Source of the DNA: a virus
Direction: 5' to 3' (one strand)
DNA: 34,163 nt
IMG/VR virus record: IMGVR_UViG_3300009544_000019
Coordinates: 1-34,163 of that record
The notes under the pieces are model-generated. The model searched no databases. It saw nothing but the letters and a program-made list of their open reading frames with translations, and had not been told where the DNA came from. A program made the position numbers and the translations under genes. Positions 1 to 8,253 of this stretch are shown piece by piece; position 1 is the stretch's first letter, and each line of letters starts with the position of its first letter.

Positions 1-57
1 AAATTCAGATGCGTACTGCCCGATCTCAAAGTGACTAACGACAGTTGTTAGTTGCAT
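1..57 (-). CDS. Small hypothetical protein, N-terminal fragment cut by the window edge
   Basis: Start codon at 57-55, read leftward off the window edge. The 19 visible residues (MQLTTVVSHFEIGQYASEF) match the N-terminus of the complete 48-aa ORF at 33653-33799, with one L-to-F difference at the very edge. It lies 17 bp beyond the stop of the 155-aa membrane protein, exactly as the complete copy lies beyond the second copy of that gene. If the genome is circular, this is the same gene seen twice in two variants. Function unknown. Confidence 0.6.
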   Translation of the reverse strand, partial: MQLTTVVSHFEIGQYASEF

Positions 58-421
58 CCAAACCAGAATCCACATCACCATTTCTCCATGTATCTGCCAA
101 GAAAAAACAACAACGCACCAACGCCGCCAAGACTAGCCAGCCCACTAAGGGACCAAGCTATAGCCTGCATTAACTCTGCGCGTTCTTTTTCTTTTTGCTT
201 TTGTGCTGCACGTCGAGCCTTACGCGCTTCGGCTTGCCAAGAAATCCAACGGTCCCAAGTGCCAGAAGGCGCATACAATCTGCACCAAGACTCGAGCTCA
301 CGTCGCTTTTCTTTAATGTCTTCAAGGGCTTGGAACTCTTCCCAATCACCCTCGGCCCCACCCGTTATAGCTGTAAGGGGACTTTTCTTCTTACGTTCTA
401 CTGCGTCTTTCAGATCGGCTT
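1..421. repeat. Imperfect terminal direct repeat, left copy
   Basis: Bases 1-421 align without gaps to 33743-34163 at a constant offset of 33,742. By hand count there are about 56 mismatches (about 87 % identity). Positions 1-98 and 181-421 are nearly identical, while about 99-180 falls to roughly half identity. The repeat reaches both ends of the window, which suggests overlapping ends of a circular or permuted genome of about 33.74 kb assembled from two variants. A real diverged tandem duplication is also possible. An ordinary phage direct terminal repeat would be identical. Confidence 0.85.
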
Positions 422-542
422 CGGCATTGAGGAACTTTCCAACGTGACCAACCATGCCTTTGACCTCGCGGCCATTCGCTAAGCATGTCTTAATCACACC
501 ATACGCTGCGTTGGCTGCCATGATTGTTTCAAGCACAGCCAT
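75..542 (-). CDS. Conserved phage protein with C-terminal membrane anchor (155 aa)
   Basis: The N-terminus (MAVLETIMAANAAYGVIKTC) is followed by a charged, probably helical region with many K/E/R residues (about 60-120). A single hydrophobic segment (about 128-150) then ends in RYMEKW. Similar small proteins are common in marine phages near lysis genes, but I know of no established function. The gene sits between an XhlA-like gene and two tiny ORFs in the leftward late operon. A second, incomplete copy at 33817-34163 has nearly the same cytoplasmic part but a differently coded membrane anchor, so the anchor tolerates change while staying hydrophobic. A role in lysis or at the membrane is inferred from context only. 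Confidence 0.75.
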   Translation of the reverse strand: MAVLETIMAANAAYGVIKTCLANGREVKGMVGHVGKFLNAEADLKDAVERKKKSPLTAITGGAEGDWEEFQALEDIKEKRRELESWCRLYAPSGTWDRWISWQAEARKARRAAQKQKEKERAELMQAIAWSLSGLASLGGVGALLFFLGRYMEKW

Positions 543-551
543 AGCTATTCC

Positions 552-746
552 CTAACCCATCTTAATTAAGACTGTGAATAAAAGTCCAATGATAGAAGCA
601 GCGGCAGCAATCATGGTGCTTTCCATGCGCTTAACGCGGCTGAACAAATCCTTGAACTGGATTTTCATCTCAGTCTGGATAGCGATCACCTCCTTTTCGA
701 GTCCATCAATGCGCTCATGCGCGGAAGCTACTGTTCGTTTATCCAT
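552..746 (-). CDS. XhlA/holin-like coiled-coil membrane protein (64 aa)
   Basis: The N-terminal two thirds is a charged heptad-like helix with spaced L/I/V (residues about 8-42). One hydrophobic C-terminal segment follows (AAAASIIGLLFTVLIKMG, about 47-64). This layout matches the haemolysin XhlA family of small phage lysis accessory proteins: soluble coiled coil, then a single C-terminal transmembrane helix. A strong AGAGG ribosome site precedes the ATG, and the gene lies 13 bp after the fibre-chaperone gene in the late operon. It may be a holin, an antiholin or a membrane tether for lysis. The family call rests on architecture, not on a search. Confidence 0.65.
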   Translation of the reverse strand: MDKRTVASAHERIDGLEKEVIAIQTEMKIQFKDLFSRVKRMESTMIAAAASIIGLLFTVLIKMG

Positions 747-759
747 TGCTTGACCTCTG

Positions 760-1173
760 TTACGGCTTCGTCGGCCATGTAATGTTGTTAGGAAACCCAG
801 CTTGCTGTGGTACGCCCAATAAATCTGTACGGTACTGTGACCACTCAGCTTGTTTGTCAGACGTGAGGTCAGCCCAGCGAAGTGGGTTAGACACTAGAGG
901 ATCAACGACTGTCATTAGGATGTTGTTACGTTCACCTCGAACCTGTGCTGCTGTCTCTGCGTCTAGCTCTGCTTGAGTAGGTGCAACGTAAGCTGCGAAG
1001 TCTGTACCAATAAGGGCTATGACAGCATCGTTGTCGATGGTTGTATCAGTGTCGGCATGGTCTACTGTGTAAGGTATCCAGCTGTGCTCTGGATGGTTAA
1101 TCTCTACGTCCATACGAAGGTTGTCAGACTGTAGTGACGCCGCATTGCGGACTTCTGTAATTGTAATGCTCAT
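760..1173 (-). CDS. Tail fibre assembly / phage_tail_APC-like protein (137 aa)
   Basis: The C-terminal half carries the pattern of the phage tail assembly chaperone-like family: an R..RN.iL start at about residues 79-84, then W..YR..L at about 110-118, and the ending GFPNNITWPTKP. In relatives this small protein follows the fibre genes and is thought to help fibre folding or attachment. The start codon overlaps the upstream fibre stop (TAATG), with a GAGGA ribosome site just before it, which indicates translational coupling. N-terminal residues 1-70 are acidic and not recognised. Confidence 0.7.
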   Translation of the reverse strand: MSITITEVRNAASLQSDNLRMDVEINHPEHSWIPYTVDHADTDTTIDNDAVIALIGTDFAAYVAPTQAELDAETAAQVRGERNNILMTVVDPLVSNPLRWADLTSDKQAEWSQYRTDLLGVPQQAGFPNNITWPTKP

Positions 1174-1724
1174 TAGGAAATCCTCACGAATAGTGTGGCT
1201 GGCATTTCGTCAAGAGATGGCGGTGGAGTTTGACCCACACATCGCCAAGTTCCCGAACTAGCCGGTGCGGTACTAAGCCCTATCCCAGTATTCGTGCTAT
1301 AATAGTAAGCACTACCTGAAAGAACAACGCTACTGCCAGCAAGACCTGCTGGATGCAAACCCGAACCTGCATAAGTGCTGCCAAAGTTAAATGATGGTTG
1401 GGCACCGACTGAATTTGGTGCTCTACCAAACATGTAAGTCCCAACAGCACCTGCGGTTAGTCCTGCTGTAGCTGTCAAAACCTGTGCAGTTGTTGGTGCG
1501 CTAGAGATACCCGTAAGAGAAGAACCATCAATAGCTGGTAAAGCCCCCGTAAGGTTGGCTGATGCAAGGCTATCAGTGGGTTGCACTGCACTGTCTGCAA
1601 GGGCACCCTGTGCTGCGGTTGCTAATCCAGTTAAAGGGGAGCCGTTGACTGTAATCCCATTGGGGAAGTCAGGTGAGCCTGTGCCAAGTTCGTCTGTAAT
1701 TGCATCTACTTTGATTGTACTCAT
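1173..1724 (-). CDS. Tail fibre / receptor-binding-like structural protein (183 aa)
   Basis: Starts MSTIKVDAITDELGTGSPDF, an N-terminus typical of short marine phage fibre proteins that attach to a tail fibre scaffold. It continues with a low-complexity A/G/S/T-rich stretch (about 30-85) and a small-residue, probably beta-rich C-terminal domain containing YYYSTNTG and ending in FVRIS. The start codon overlaps the stop of the upstream repeat adhesin (CTAATGAG). Gene order (gp17-like fibre, two repeat adhesins, this gene, chaperone) suggests a receptor-facing tip. No enzymatic motif is seen. Confidence 0.6.
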   Translation of the reverse strand: MSTIKVDAITDELGTGSPDFPNGITVNGSPLTGLATAAQGALADSAVQPTDSLASANLTGALPAIDGSSLTGISSAPTTAQVLTATAGLTAGAVGTYMFGRAPNSVGAQPSFNFGSTYAGSGLHPAGLAGSSVVLSGSAYYYSTNTGIGLSTAPASSGTWRCVGQTPPPSLDEMPATLFVRIS

Positions 1725-2941
1725 TAGACTATCTCCTCTCCGATAAGGGTTACGGTTACACCTGCGTCGGCTGTTATGAACTCATAGGTTACTCTTGTAC
1801 CGCCTCTAAGTATCTGTGTAGGATTATTCTCAAGAGCCGCTGGAAGGGTAATTGTTGAAGTAGTGCCTAAGTCGTACTCATAAACACTATCTCCACCACT
1901 GCCTACAATATACATCTTTAGACCATCAGGTTTGAAGAATATTCCTTCGGGGGCTGTGTCTTGAACAGAGAACAACTGTAAGAAGACTGCTGTAGAGATA
2001 TCCCAAGCTGTGCTCAAGTCGTACTCGTTAACATCCTTTCCACTAGCCCCTACAACATACATCTTTGTACCATCAGGCTTAAAGGAGACACCTCTAGGGG
2101 CTGTTTCTTGAGCAGCTACAGAGAACAACCGTAAGTAAGAGGCTGTAGTCACATTCCAAGCAGTGCTTAGGTCGTACTCATAAACACTATCATTAGTCTG
2201 ACCTACCAGATATAGCTTTGTACCGTCGGGCTTAAAGAAGATACCACGAGGTGTTGTTTCTTGAGCAGCTACAGAGAAGAACTGTAAGTAAGAGGCTGTA
2301 GTCACATTCCAAGCAGTGCCTAGGTTATACTCATGAACCTTATCTCCATTAGAACCTACAACATACATCTTTGTACCATCAGGCTTGAAGAAGACACCTT
2401 GAGGTGTATTCTCTTTAGCAGCTACATCGAATGACTGTAAGAAAAAAGCTGTAGTCACATCCCAAGCTGTGTCTAGGTCATACTCATAAACGTCATCTCC
2501 ATCACTGCCTATAATATACATCTTTAGACCATCAGGCTTAAAGAAGACACTAGTAGGGTCTGAGTCTTGAGTACTTACATAGTATCTATGTAAGTGAGAA
2601 GCTGTAGAGACATCCCATGTTCCACCGAGTAGAGCGGGTTCAAAGCTATAACGCCAATTAGCATTAGTAGGGACACTAGCAAAACTAACAGTAGTGTTAG
2701 CAGTAAGCGCCTCTTGTTTAAAGAAGTTGTATGACCCTACATTAAGTGAAGGTGTAGTACCCGTGACAGCTACAGGGTTGAATGAGACAACCCCTGTAAG
2801 CCCAGAACCATCGCCTGTAGTTGTAAGCAACTCACCAGCACTATCAGGCAAGGTGATTGTACGGTTAGTGTTAGAATTAGGTGACGCAATGGAAAACGTA
2901 CCCGTTCCTGATGCGTTTGGCGTTAATGAAATCTTGCTCAT
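1724..2941 (-). CDS. Tail adhesin with five 51-residue beta-propeller-like repeats (405 aa)
   Basis: Residues about 1-110 contain a fibre-type N-terminal segment and a block shared with the next gene (SLNVGSYNFFKQ, TANTTVSFASVP). About five repeats follow, each W[DN]V.TA..LQ.FSVA.QdT.P.G.FFKPDG.KMY..G...D.VYEYDL.TA, about 51 residues long (DNA about 1859-2617). The FKPDG.KMY and YEYDL strands resemble NHL/beta-propeller blades. The fifth repeat lacks two residues after FSV. A shared C-terminal domain (about 355-405) ends in TVTLIGEEIV. The protein is paralogous along its whole length to 2941-4107. Receptor binding is inferred from its place next to the tail fibre. Confidence 0.7.
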   Translation of the reverse strand: MSKISLTPNASGTGTFSIASPNSNTNRTITLPDSAGELLTTTGDGSGLTGVVSFNPVAVTGTTPSLNVGSYNFFKQEALTANTTVSFASVPTNANWRYSFEPALLGGTWDVSTASHLHRYYVSTQDSDPTSVFFKPDGLKMYIIGSDGDDVYEYDLDTAWDVTTAFFLQSFDVAAKENTPQGVFFKPDGTKMYVVGSNGDKVHEYNLGTAWNVTTASYLQFFSVAAQETTPRGIFFKPDGTKLYLVGQTNDSVYEYDLSTAWNVTTASYLRLFSVAAQETAPRGVSFKPDGTKMYVVGASGKDVNEYDLSTAWDISTAVFLQLFSVQDTAPEGIFFKPDGLKMYIVGSGGDSVYEYDLGTTSTITLPAALENNPTQILRGGTRVTYEFITADAGVTVTLIGEEIV

Positions 2942-4107
2942 TAGACTGCCTCCTCCCCAATAAGGGTTACGGTTGTTCCACCATCTAAGGTAATGAACTC
3001 ATAGGTTACTTGTGTGCTGCTTCTAAGTCTCTGTGCGGGGGTGTTCTCAACAGCCGCTGGAAGGGTCATGGTTGAAACATTTCCTACTTCGTACTCATAA
3101 ACATTATCATTAGTAGACCCTGCAAAATACATCCTCGTGCCATCAGGTTTGAAGAATAAGCCTACGGGGATTATATCTTCAAAACCTACATGCAAGTTCT
3201 GTAAGTAGACTGCTGTAGTGACATCCCAAGCTGTGCTTAAGTCATACTCATAAACACTGTCTGCATTAGAACCTGAAACATACATCTTTAAGCCATCAGG
3301 TTTGAAGAATAAGCCTAGGGGGGCTGTATCTTGACCAGCTACAGAGAACAACTGTAAGAAGACTGCTGTAGAAATATCCCAAGCTGTGCTTAAGTCATAC
3401 TCGTTAACATCATCTCCAGAAGAACCTGTAACATACATCTTTAGACCATCAGGCTTGAAGGAGACAGAGTAAGGGTTTATCTCTTGAGTAGATACAGAGA
3501 ATGACTGCAAGAAAGAGGCTGTAGTGACATCCCAAGCTGTGCTTAAATCGTACTCATAAACATTATCATTATTAGCCCCTGCAACATACATCTTTAAGCC
3601 ATCAGGTTTGAAGAAGATACCAGTAGAGATTGCGTCTTGAGCAACTACAGAGAACAACTGTAAGAAGACTGCTGTAGAAATATCCCAAGCTACACGGAGG
3701 TCATACTCATTAACATCATCTCCAAAGTTTCCTACAACGTACATCTTTAGACCATCAGGTTTGAAGAAAATACCAGACGGGGCTGTATCTTGAGCAGCTA
3801 CAGAGAATGACTGTGAGTAATAGGCTGAAGATACGTCCCATGCTCCAGAGTATACAGCGGGTTCAAAGCTATAGCTCCACCTAGACTCAGTAGGCACTGA
3901 AGCAAAAGATACGGTTGTGTTAGCAGTTAGAGCACCTTGCTTAAAGAAGTTATAGGTTCCTACATTAAGTGAAGGTGTAGTACCTGACACAGCTACTGGT
4001 TTGAATGGGGCAATACCTGTCAGATTTGAGCCGTCAAAGTCAGGTGCTGCTACACTATCAATGTCAGGCGTCGTAATGCCTGTTGTTCCGTTTAATGTAA
4101 TACTCAT
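2941..4107 (-). CDS. Tail adhesin with five 51-residue beta-propeller-like repeats, paralogue (388 aa)
   Basis: I chose the ATG at 4107 because it overlaps the upstream fibre stop as ATGA and gives the fibre-type N-terminus MSITLNGTTGITTPD. An in-frame GTG 12 bases upstream is less likely. Five repeats run over DNA about 3076-3840 with the core FFKPDGLKMYV.G...D.VYEYDLSTAWD[IV].TA..LQ. The flanking N-terminal block and the C-terminal block (V.YEFIT.D.G.TVTLIGEEAV) match the downstream neighbour, so the two genes arose by duplication. Ten closely related repeats in tandem genes invite recombination. A role in host recognition is inferred. Confidence 0.7.
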   Translation of the reverse strand: MSITLNGTTGITTPDIDSVAAPDFDGSNLTGIAPFKPVAVSGTTPSLNVGTYNFFKQGALTANTTVSFASVPTESRWSYSFEPAVYSGAWDVSSAYYSQSFSVAAQDTAPSGIFFKPDGLKMYVVGNFGDDVNEYDLRVAWDISTAVFLQLFSVVAQDAISTGIFFKPDGLKMYVAGANNDNVYEYDLSTAWDVTTASFLQSFSVSTQEINPYSVSFKPDGLKMYVTGSSGDDVNEYDLSTAWDISTAVFLQLFSVAGQDTAPLGLFFKPDGLKMYVSGSNADSVYEYDLSTAWDVTTAVYLQNLHVGFEDIIPVGLFFKPDGTRMYFAGSTNDNVYEYEVGNVSTMTLPAAVENTPAQRLRSSTQVTYEFITLDGGTTVTLIGEEAV

Positions 4108-5741
4108 AGGACGACCCACCTTCCACCCGTTTCAATTGTAACAGTGACCCCTGCGTTGACCGTAATAGGTCCAGCAGTCATTGCGTTCTTGGTGGCTACG
4201 ATTGTGTAATCAGCCGCCACTGTTTGTTCATTCTCGTAGAAGATACCGTCTGCTGCACCACCGCCAATGCTGCCCCACTCAGTACCGTTGTATCCCTCAA
4301 AGGATGTGTCGGTTGAGTTGAATCTCAAAGCACCTGTGGCTGGGGTTCCTGTGCGCTGTGCTGTTGTACCTGTTGGTAGATTAGCTTGGCCTGTCGTAGC
4401 TGTGGTCTGTACTGACGCATCAGCCTTAACACCCTGTGCTGCTGTGGCGTAGTCTGTGGCTGCTGTAGTAGCTGCTGTGCCTAAACCTAAGTTAGTCCTT
4501 GCTGTGGCTGCATTAGTCAAGTCAGACAGGTTGTCAGCAGCAATCAGAGCGCCAGACAATGATGCATAAGCGGCAACCCATGCACTGCCCGTATAAACTT
4601 TCATCACATCGTCGGTTGTGTTGAAGTAGAGCATTCCAGCCTGGAGCGGATCACCATCATTGTCGGTTGTCGGGTCTGTTGCAAAGTCACCCAAGTATTG
4701 ATCTTGGAAATTATCAAGTGCAGAAAGCGCCGCATCCTTTGCAGCTTCCGATGCAGTTGCAGATGTTGCACTAGCCGAGGCAGACGCAGCAGCCTCACTG
4801 GCTTTTGTCGTAGCAGTTGCGGCATTTGCTGAAGCGCCTTGAATTGCAGCAATGTTGGTTGCGTTTGTATTTACAGATGTAATGTTTGTTGCAACGGTAT
4901 TAACATTTGCTATTGAACCGGAGACATTGCCGATGTCCGCACCATCAGCCGCAACCGTATTAACATTAGAAATAGATCCAGCAACAGTGTTTACGTTTGA
5001 TATAGACCCACCAACATTATTCACATTGCTGATTGATCCAGCAACCGCTCCAATGTCCGTACCATCAGCCGCGACTGTAGTAACGGCAGAGCTAATACCC
5101 GCAACCGTAGTTACATTGCCCGACACACCGGATACCGTAGTTACATTTGCGCGGATCGTGTTGACGTTTGTAATGGCGTCAGTAGCAACCGTACCGTCTT
5201 GGATCTCAGCAAGTGTCTTAATGTCAGCAGAGATTGCTACGATAGTATCAACATCAGCGATCTCTGGGCCTGGCTCTGGATCACCTGTCGTAGCGTTAAA
5301 GCCAAGAACCGTACCCTTACGAGCATCCTTCAGAGGCAACTCAAGGTCTGTGTAAACATCACCAGGATTAACGTACAGCCCACGGTTCAGCTTTTCATCA
5401 AGCTGTTGTGTCATAATCACGTTACTGTCTAGCTGTTCATTCAAGCTAGAAGCTAGGAGATCACCGGCCGTAACGAAGTCTGTTGTACGGGAAAGCTCAC
5501 GTCCACCAATGATCGTAAGAATATCAGATGCTATGAGAGCAGCAACCAAGGTAATAGATCCGGTCCCGTTTGCGTTAATACTTACCGAGTAATCCGTTGT
5601 CAGCGTTAGCTCCGTAGTCCCCTTGAAGACTGCGATATCACCACTGACTAAGATGTTGAATGTAAAGGCGTATGGCCCTGTTCCAGTATTACCTGTGAAC
5701 TGGACGCGGCGCGTTACTGGATTAATTGCAATATCACTCAT
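4104..5741 (-). CDS. Tail fibre protein with T7 gp17-like N-terminus (545 aa)
   Basis: Residues 1-130 follow the pattern of the T7 gp17 N-terminal domain that docks the fibre to the tail: VTRRVQFTGNTGTGPYAFTF, then dY.V..NA.GtGsItL, the GGRELSRTTDF region, then a helix ending LDEKLNRGLYV. Residues about 180-300 are a repetitive N-x-x-V shaft with recurrent SISNVNTVA units. An alanine/serine-rich coiled coil (about 300-340) and two small strand-rich modules (YFNTTDDVMKVYTGSAW; LRFNSTDTSFEGYNGTEW) follow. The C-terminus is short and has no recognised chaperone or enzyme domain. It probably supports the adhesins encoded just downstream. Confidence 0.8.
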   Translation of the reverse strand: MSDIAINPVTRRVQFTGNTGTGPYAFTFNILVSGDIAVFKGTTELTLTTDYSVSINANGTGSITLVAALIASDILTIIGGRELSRTTDFVTAGDLLASSLNEQLDSNVIMTQQLDEKLNRGLYVNPGDVYTDLELPLKDARKGTVLGFNATTGDPEPGPEIADVDTIVAISADIKTLAEIQDGTVATDAITNVNTIRANVTTVSGVSGNVTTVAGISSAVTTVAADGTDIGAVAGSISNVNNVGGSISNVNTVAGSISNVNTVAADGADIGNVSGSIANVNTVATNITSVNTNATNIAAIQGASANAATATTKASEAAASASASATSATASEAAKDAALSALDNFQDQYLGDFATDPTTDNDGDPLQAGMLYFNTTDDVMKVYTGSAWVAAYASLSGALIAADNLSDLTNAATARTNLGLGTAATTAATDYATAAQGVKADASVQTTATTGQANLPTGTTAQRTGTPATGALRFNSTDTSFEGYNGTEWGSIGGGAADGIFYENEQTVAADYTIVATKNAMTAGPITVNAGVTVTIETGGRWVVL

Positions 5742-5781
5742 GTCGTTTTCCCGTTCATTTGTTCACTCTATACCAGATTTT

Positions 5782-8253
5782 TCAATTTGACTCAAACATG
5801 TTCGACAAGTCTGGGCCTCTTCTTGGCGATGTTTCACCTTTTTTCCACCAGTGGTTCTGACCATACTCGCGGCGATACCTGGATTCTAAGCGTCGAGCCT
5901 TAGAACTAAAGTCTGGATCTGCCCACTTCTTTCCCTGATCAAGTACAAGGCGCTCAAGGGCTAGGCGAGAATACCAAAGGGACGAACCTGGAGTGTAGCG
6001 ACCGGCGAAGCCCAAGAACTCAGACGCAAAATTTGTATCTTCACTCTTTCCCGCTTCGATTAAATTACCAACTGTTAGTTTTCTTGCGTCATTGACAAAT
6101 CCGACGACAGGACCGGCAATAGTTTCCGCCAGCCCTCTGTCATATCTATTAACATCAGAGAATAGGAAGTCACCAAAGATACCAAGGCCACCGCCCTGCA
6201 TCAACGCAGCACCCCAGAACTCCAGCCCCTCCATTGGTCGTGGATCTCTGCCCTTACTCATCTCTTTAAGTTGCAATGCCAGTGCGCCCATGAGCGTAGT
6301 GCTTATCAATAGATCTGCATAGTAAGCACTTTTTGCCTTTGGACCTGGCTGATTGAGACCGCGCATTATGTGCGTATTGACCAGCGTAACCCCAAAGCCC
6401 TTATACATGGCAAACGATCGCGTAAGCTCACCGGAAATAGTGCCTGGCCTAGTCTCGTCAATTAAGGCGGCACGTCCTCTGATCGAGCTACTGGGGACCG
6501 CATAGTTGGTTTCTGTCTCTACCATCACCAGCAAGCTAGTGGCTAGATCCTGGGCTAGATCCGATCGTATGTCTGTACGCATCTCGATATCTTCAGCCCG
6601 AAGAAACGAAGCACCCTCGTATTCATAGAGAGGTGTGGCTCTTACGATCTCCCACTTGTCAGCGCCTATGTTGTAATGATCCAACGTCTTGCGCATCATT
6701 GGGTCTAACTGGTCAAATGTCTTGCCAGCGTTATCAGCGAGATTGCCAAGGAACTCCATTCCAAATGCCCACTTCCCCGCGTTAGTCCAGGGGGAAAGCA
6801 GTGACGCTCTCATTACGAAGTCAGCTACACGCCGTGTAACTTCTGGGCCAGACAGATCCCCAACGTAGCGCATTTGAGCAGACGCCAAAGTTGACCATGC
6901 TTCCGCAGTCAAGCCAAGCCGAACAGCAAGCTTGCCCTTCTCCTCAAGCGAGAGCGGGTTCATAAACTTGAGATAGTTTTGAATCATTTTAGTCTGAGGT
7001 AAACCGACCATCGTTCTTGCTATGCGGCCAAAATTCGTATCGGTTATAGCAGCTAGTGACGCAGCGCCTAGCTGTGCTGACTGAAGAACTTGTCGAAGAC
7101 CCGCGAAGCTGTAAGCATACTTGCTATCGACGGGAGCGTTGATGCTTCCATTCACATTAGAATAAAGAGTATCTATAGTTGCGCTTGCTTTACGCGCTGC
7201 ATTTGCAGCAACCGCATCACCACCAGCTTCTTTTTGCAATGTCTGCTTAACGAAGTTGACAGTAGAACTTGGATTAGGGCCGAGAACTTCGAGCATAGCA
7301 ATGTCACGCGACATCATGTCGATATGCCCCATCATTGCATCAAACGGGTTTGGATTGCCAAACTTCTGCTGGTACTCCATCCAGGCGTCTGCATTTCTAA
7401 ACACAAAGAACCGATGATCTTGGTTTCGGAGCGCCAGTGATTTGTTGCCGGTCATTGTACCAGGTTTAAGCTTATTGAACCCATCAGTGGTAATTGACTT
7501 ATGGGAATCTTTGAGCGCGATCTCCAACTTCTCTGGGGAAAATGACAATCCGGTTTGCTCATCGACCATTTTCTTTAGGTCTAGCCTTGGCGTGATGAAC
7601 TCTTTCCATTCGCCATAGCTAACCTGGCGAACCCTCATGGTGTCGTGGATCTGAGGTAAACCCCAATCTAAACGCTTTACAATAGCACCACCCGCAGCGT
7701 TGAATCTCGCACGAAGATACTCAGATGAAGCCTTCCAGGCTTGAGCCATTTCTCTAGCAGACGTGCTTGTTGTTGAGCCTTCAGAAAAGACCTCGCGAAC
7801 CATATCTTTAAGATCCGCTTTGTTTCTAGTTTCACCAACTATGTTACGCTTAAAGGTGGCTAAGAACTCGTCTAGCTTCCGTGTGGCACTTCTTGTAACC
7901 GCTTGCTGGACCTGGGCAACGCTGTTGAACTTAGACGTTTGGTCTTGCTCGAACAGAGCCTTTGCTGCCTCGCCCTTGTTGGCATTGCCTAAGACGGTTC
8001 TGTAGTTGTTAAGATCGTTGTTAATGCGCTTCCAGGTGACGGCCTGTAGTGCAGCGCGGCGCTTCCGCTCCACAGCAATCTTTCTAGCCGCGATCGACGT
8101 ATCGGCAGCAGCCTTTGACGTTGCCGCAGCAGAACCCATTTGCTTGTTGTACTGAACTTCTAGCTCATCGAACAAACCGTTAATTTCATTTGCCTGGGCC
8201 TGAGTGATATCACCAGCCTGGACGCCATCGTCTATGCAGCCTTTAAAAGTCAT
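5782..8253 (-). CDS. Large internal virion / DNA ejection protein, last of the set (823 aa)
   Basis: Long, mostly helical-looking protein directly after the 1137-aa ejection protein (ATGA overlap, translationally coupled) and before the tail fibre. In podoviruses this position holds the largest internal core protein that forms the ejection conduit. The N-terminal 150 residues are charged and coiled-coil-like. The C-terminal half has hydrophobic patches (ADLLISTTLMGALALQL; AALMQGGGLGIFGDF) that could insert in membranes. The C-terminus is basic and aromatic (YRREYGQNHWWKKGE). I see no lytic transglycosylase motif. The assignment rests on position and composition. Confidence 0.65.
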   Translation of the reverse strand: MTFKGCIDDGVQAGDITQAQANEINGLFDELEVQYNKQMGSAAATSKAAADTSIAARKIAVERKRRAALQAVTWKRINNDLNNYRTVLGNANKGEAAKALFEQDQTSKFNSVAQVQQAVTRSATRKLDEFLATFKRNIVGETRNKADLKDMVREVFSEGSTTSTSAREMAQAWKASSEYLRARFNAAGGAIVKRLDWGLPQIHDTMRVRQVSYGEWKEFITPRLDLKKMVDEQTGLSFSPEKLEIALKDSHKSITTDGFNKLKPGTMTGNKSLALRNQDHRFFVFRNADAWMEYQQKFGNPNPFDAMMGHIDMMSRDIAMLEVLGPNPSSTVNFVKQTLQKEAGGDAVAANAARKASATIDTLYSNVNGSINAPVDSKYAYSFAGLRQVLQSAQLGAASLAAITDTNFGRIARTMVGLPQTKMIQNYLKFMNPLSLEEKGKLAVRLGLTAEAWSTLASAQMRYVGDLSGPEVTRRVADFVMRASLLSPWTNAGKWAFGMEFLGNLADNAGKTFDQLDPMMRKTLDHYNIGADKWEIVRATPLYEYEGASFLRAEDIEMRTDIRSDLAQDLATSLLVMVETETNYAVPSSSIRGRAALIDETRPGTISGELTRSFAMYKGFGVTLVNTHIMRGLNQPGPKAKSAYYADLLISTTLMGALALQLKEMSKGRDPRPMEGLEFWGAALMQGGGLGIFGDFLFSDVNRYDRGLAETIAGPVVGFVNDARKLTVGNLIEAGKSEDTNFASEFLGFAGRYTPGSSLWYSRLALERLVLDQGKKWADPDFSSKARRLESRYRREYGQNHWWKKGETSPRRGPDLSNMFESN

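Noticed and set aside
1859-3840. Regular DNA repeats that could suggest a CRISPR array
   Set aside because: Period is 153 bp, in frame with protein repeats, with no short identical repeats and unique spacers, so they are coding repeats of adhesins.
4852-5355. Long rightward open frame of 167 codons opposite the tail fibre
   Set aside because: It is a shadow of the repetitive N-x-x-V shaft in the fibre gene: V/T/P-rich composition that mirrors the repeats, no ribosome site, wrong strand for the operon.
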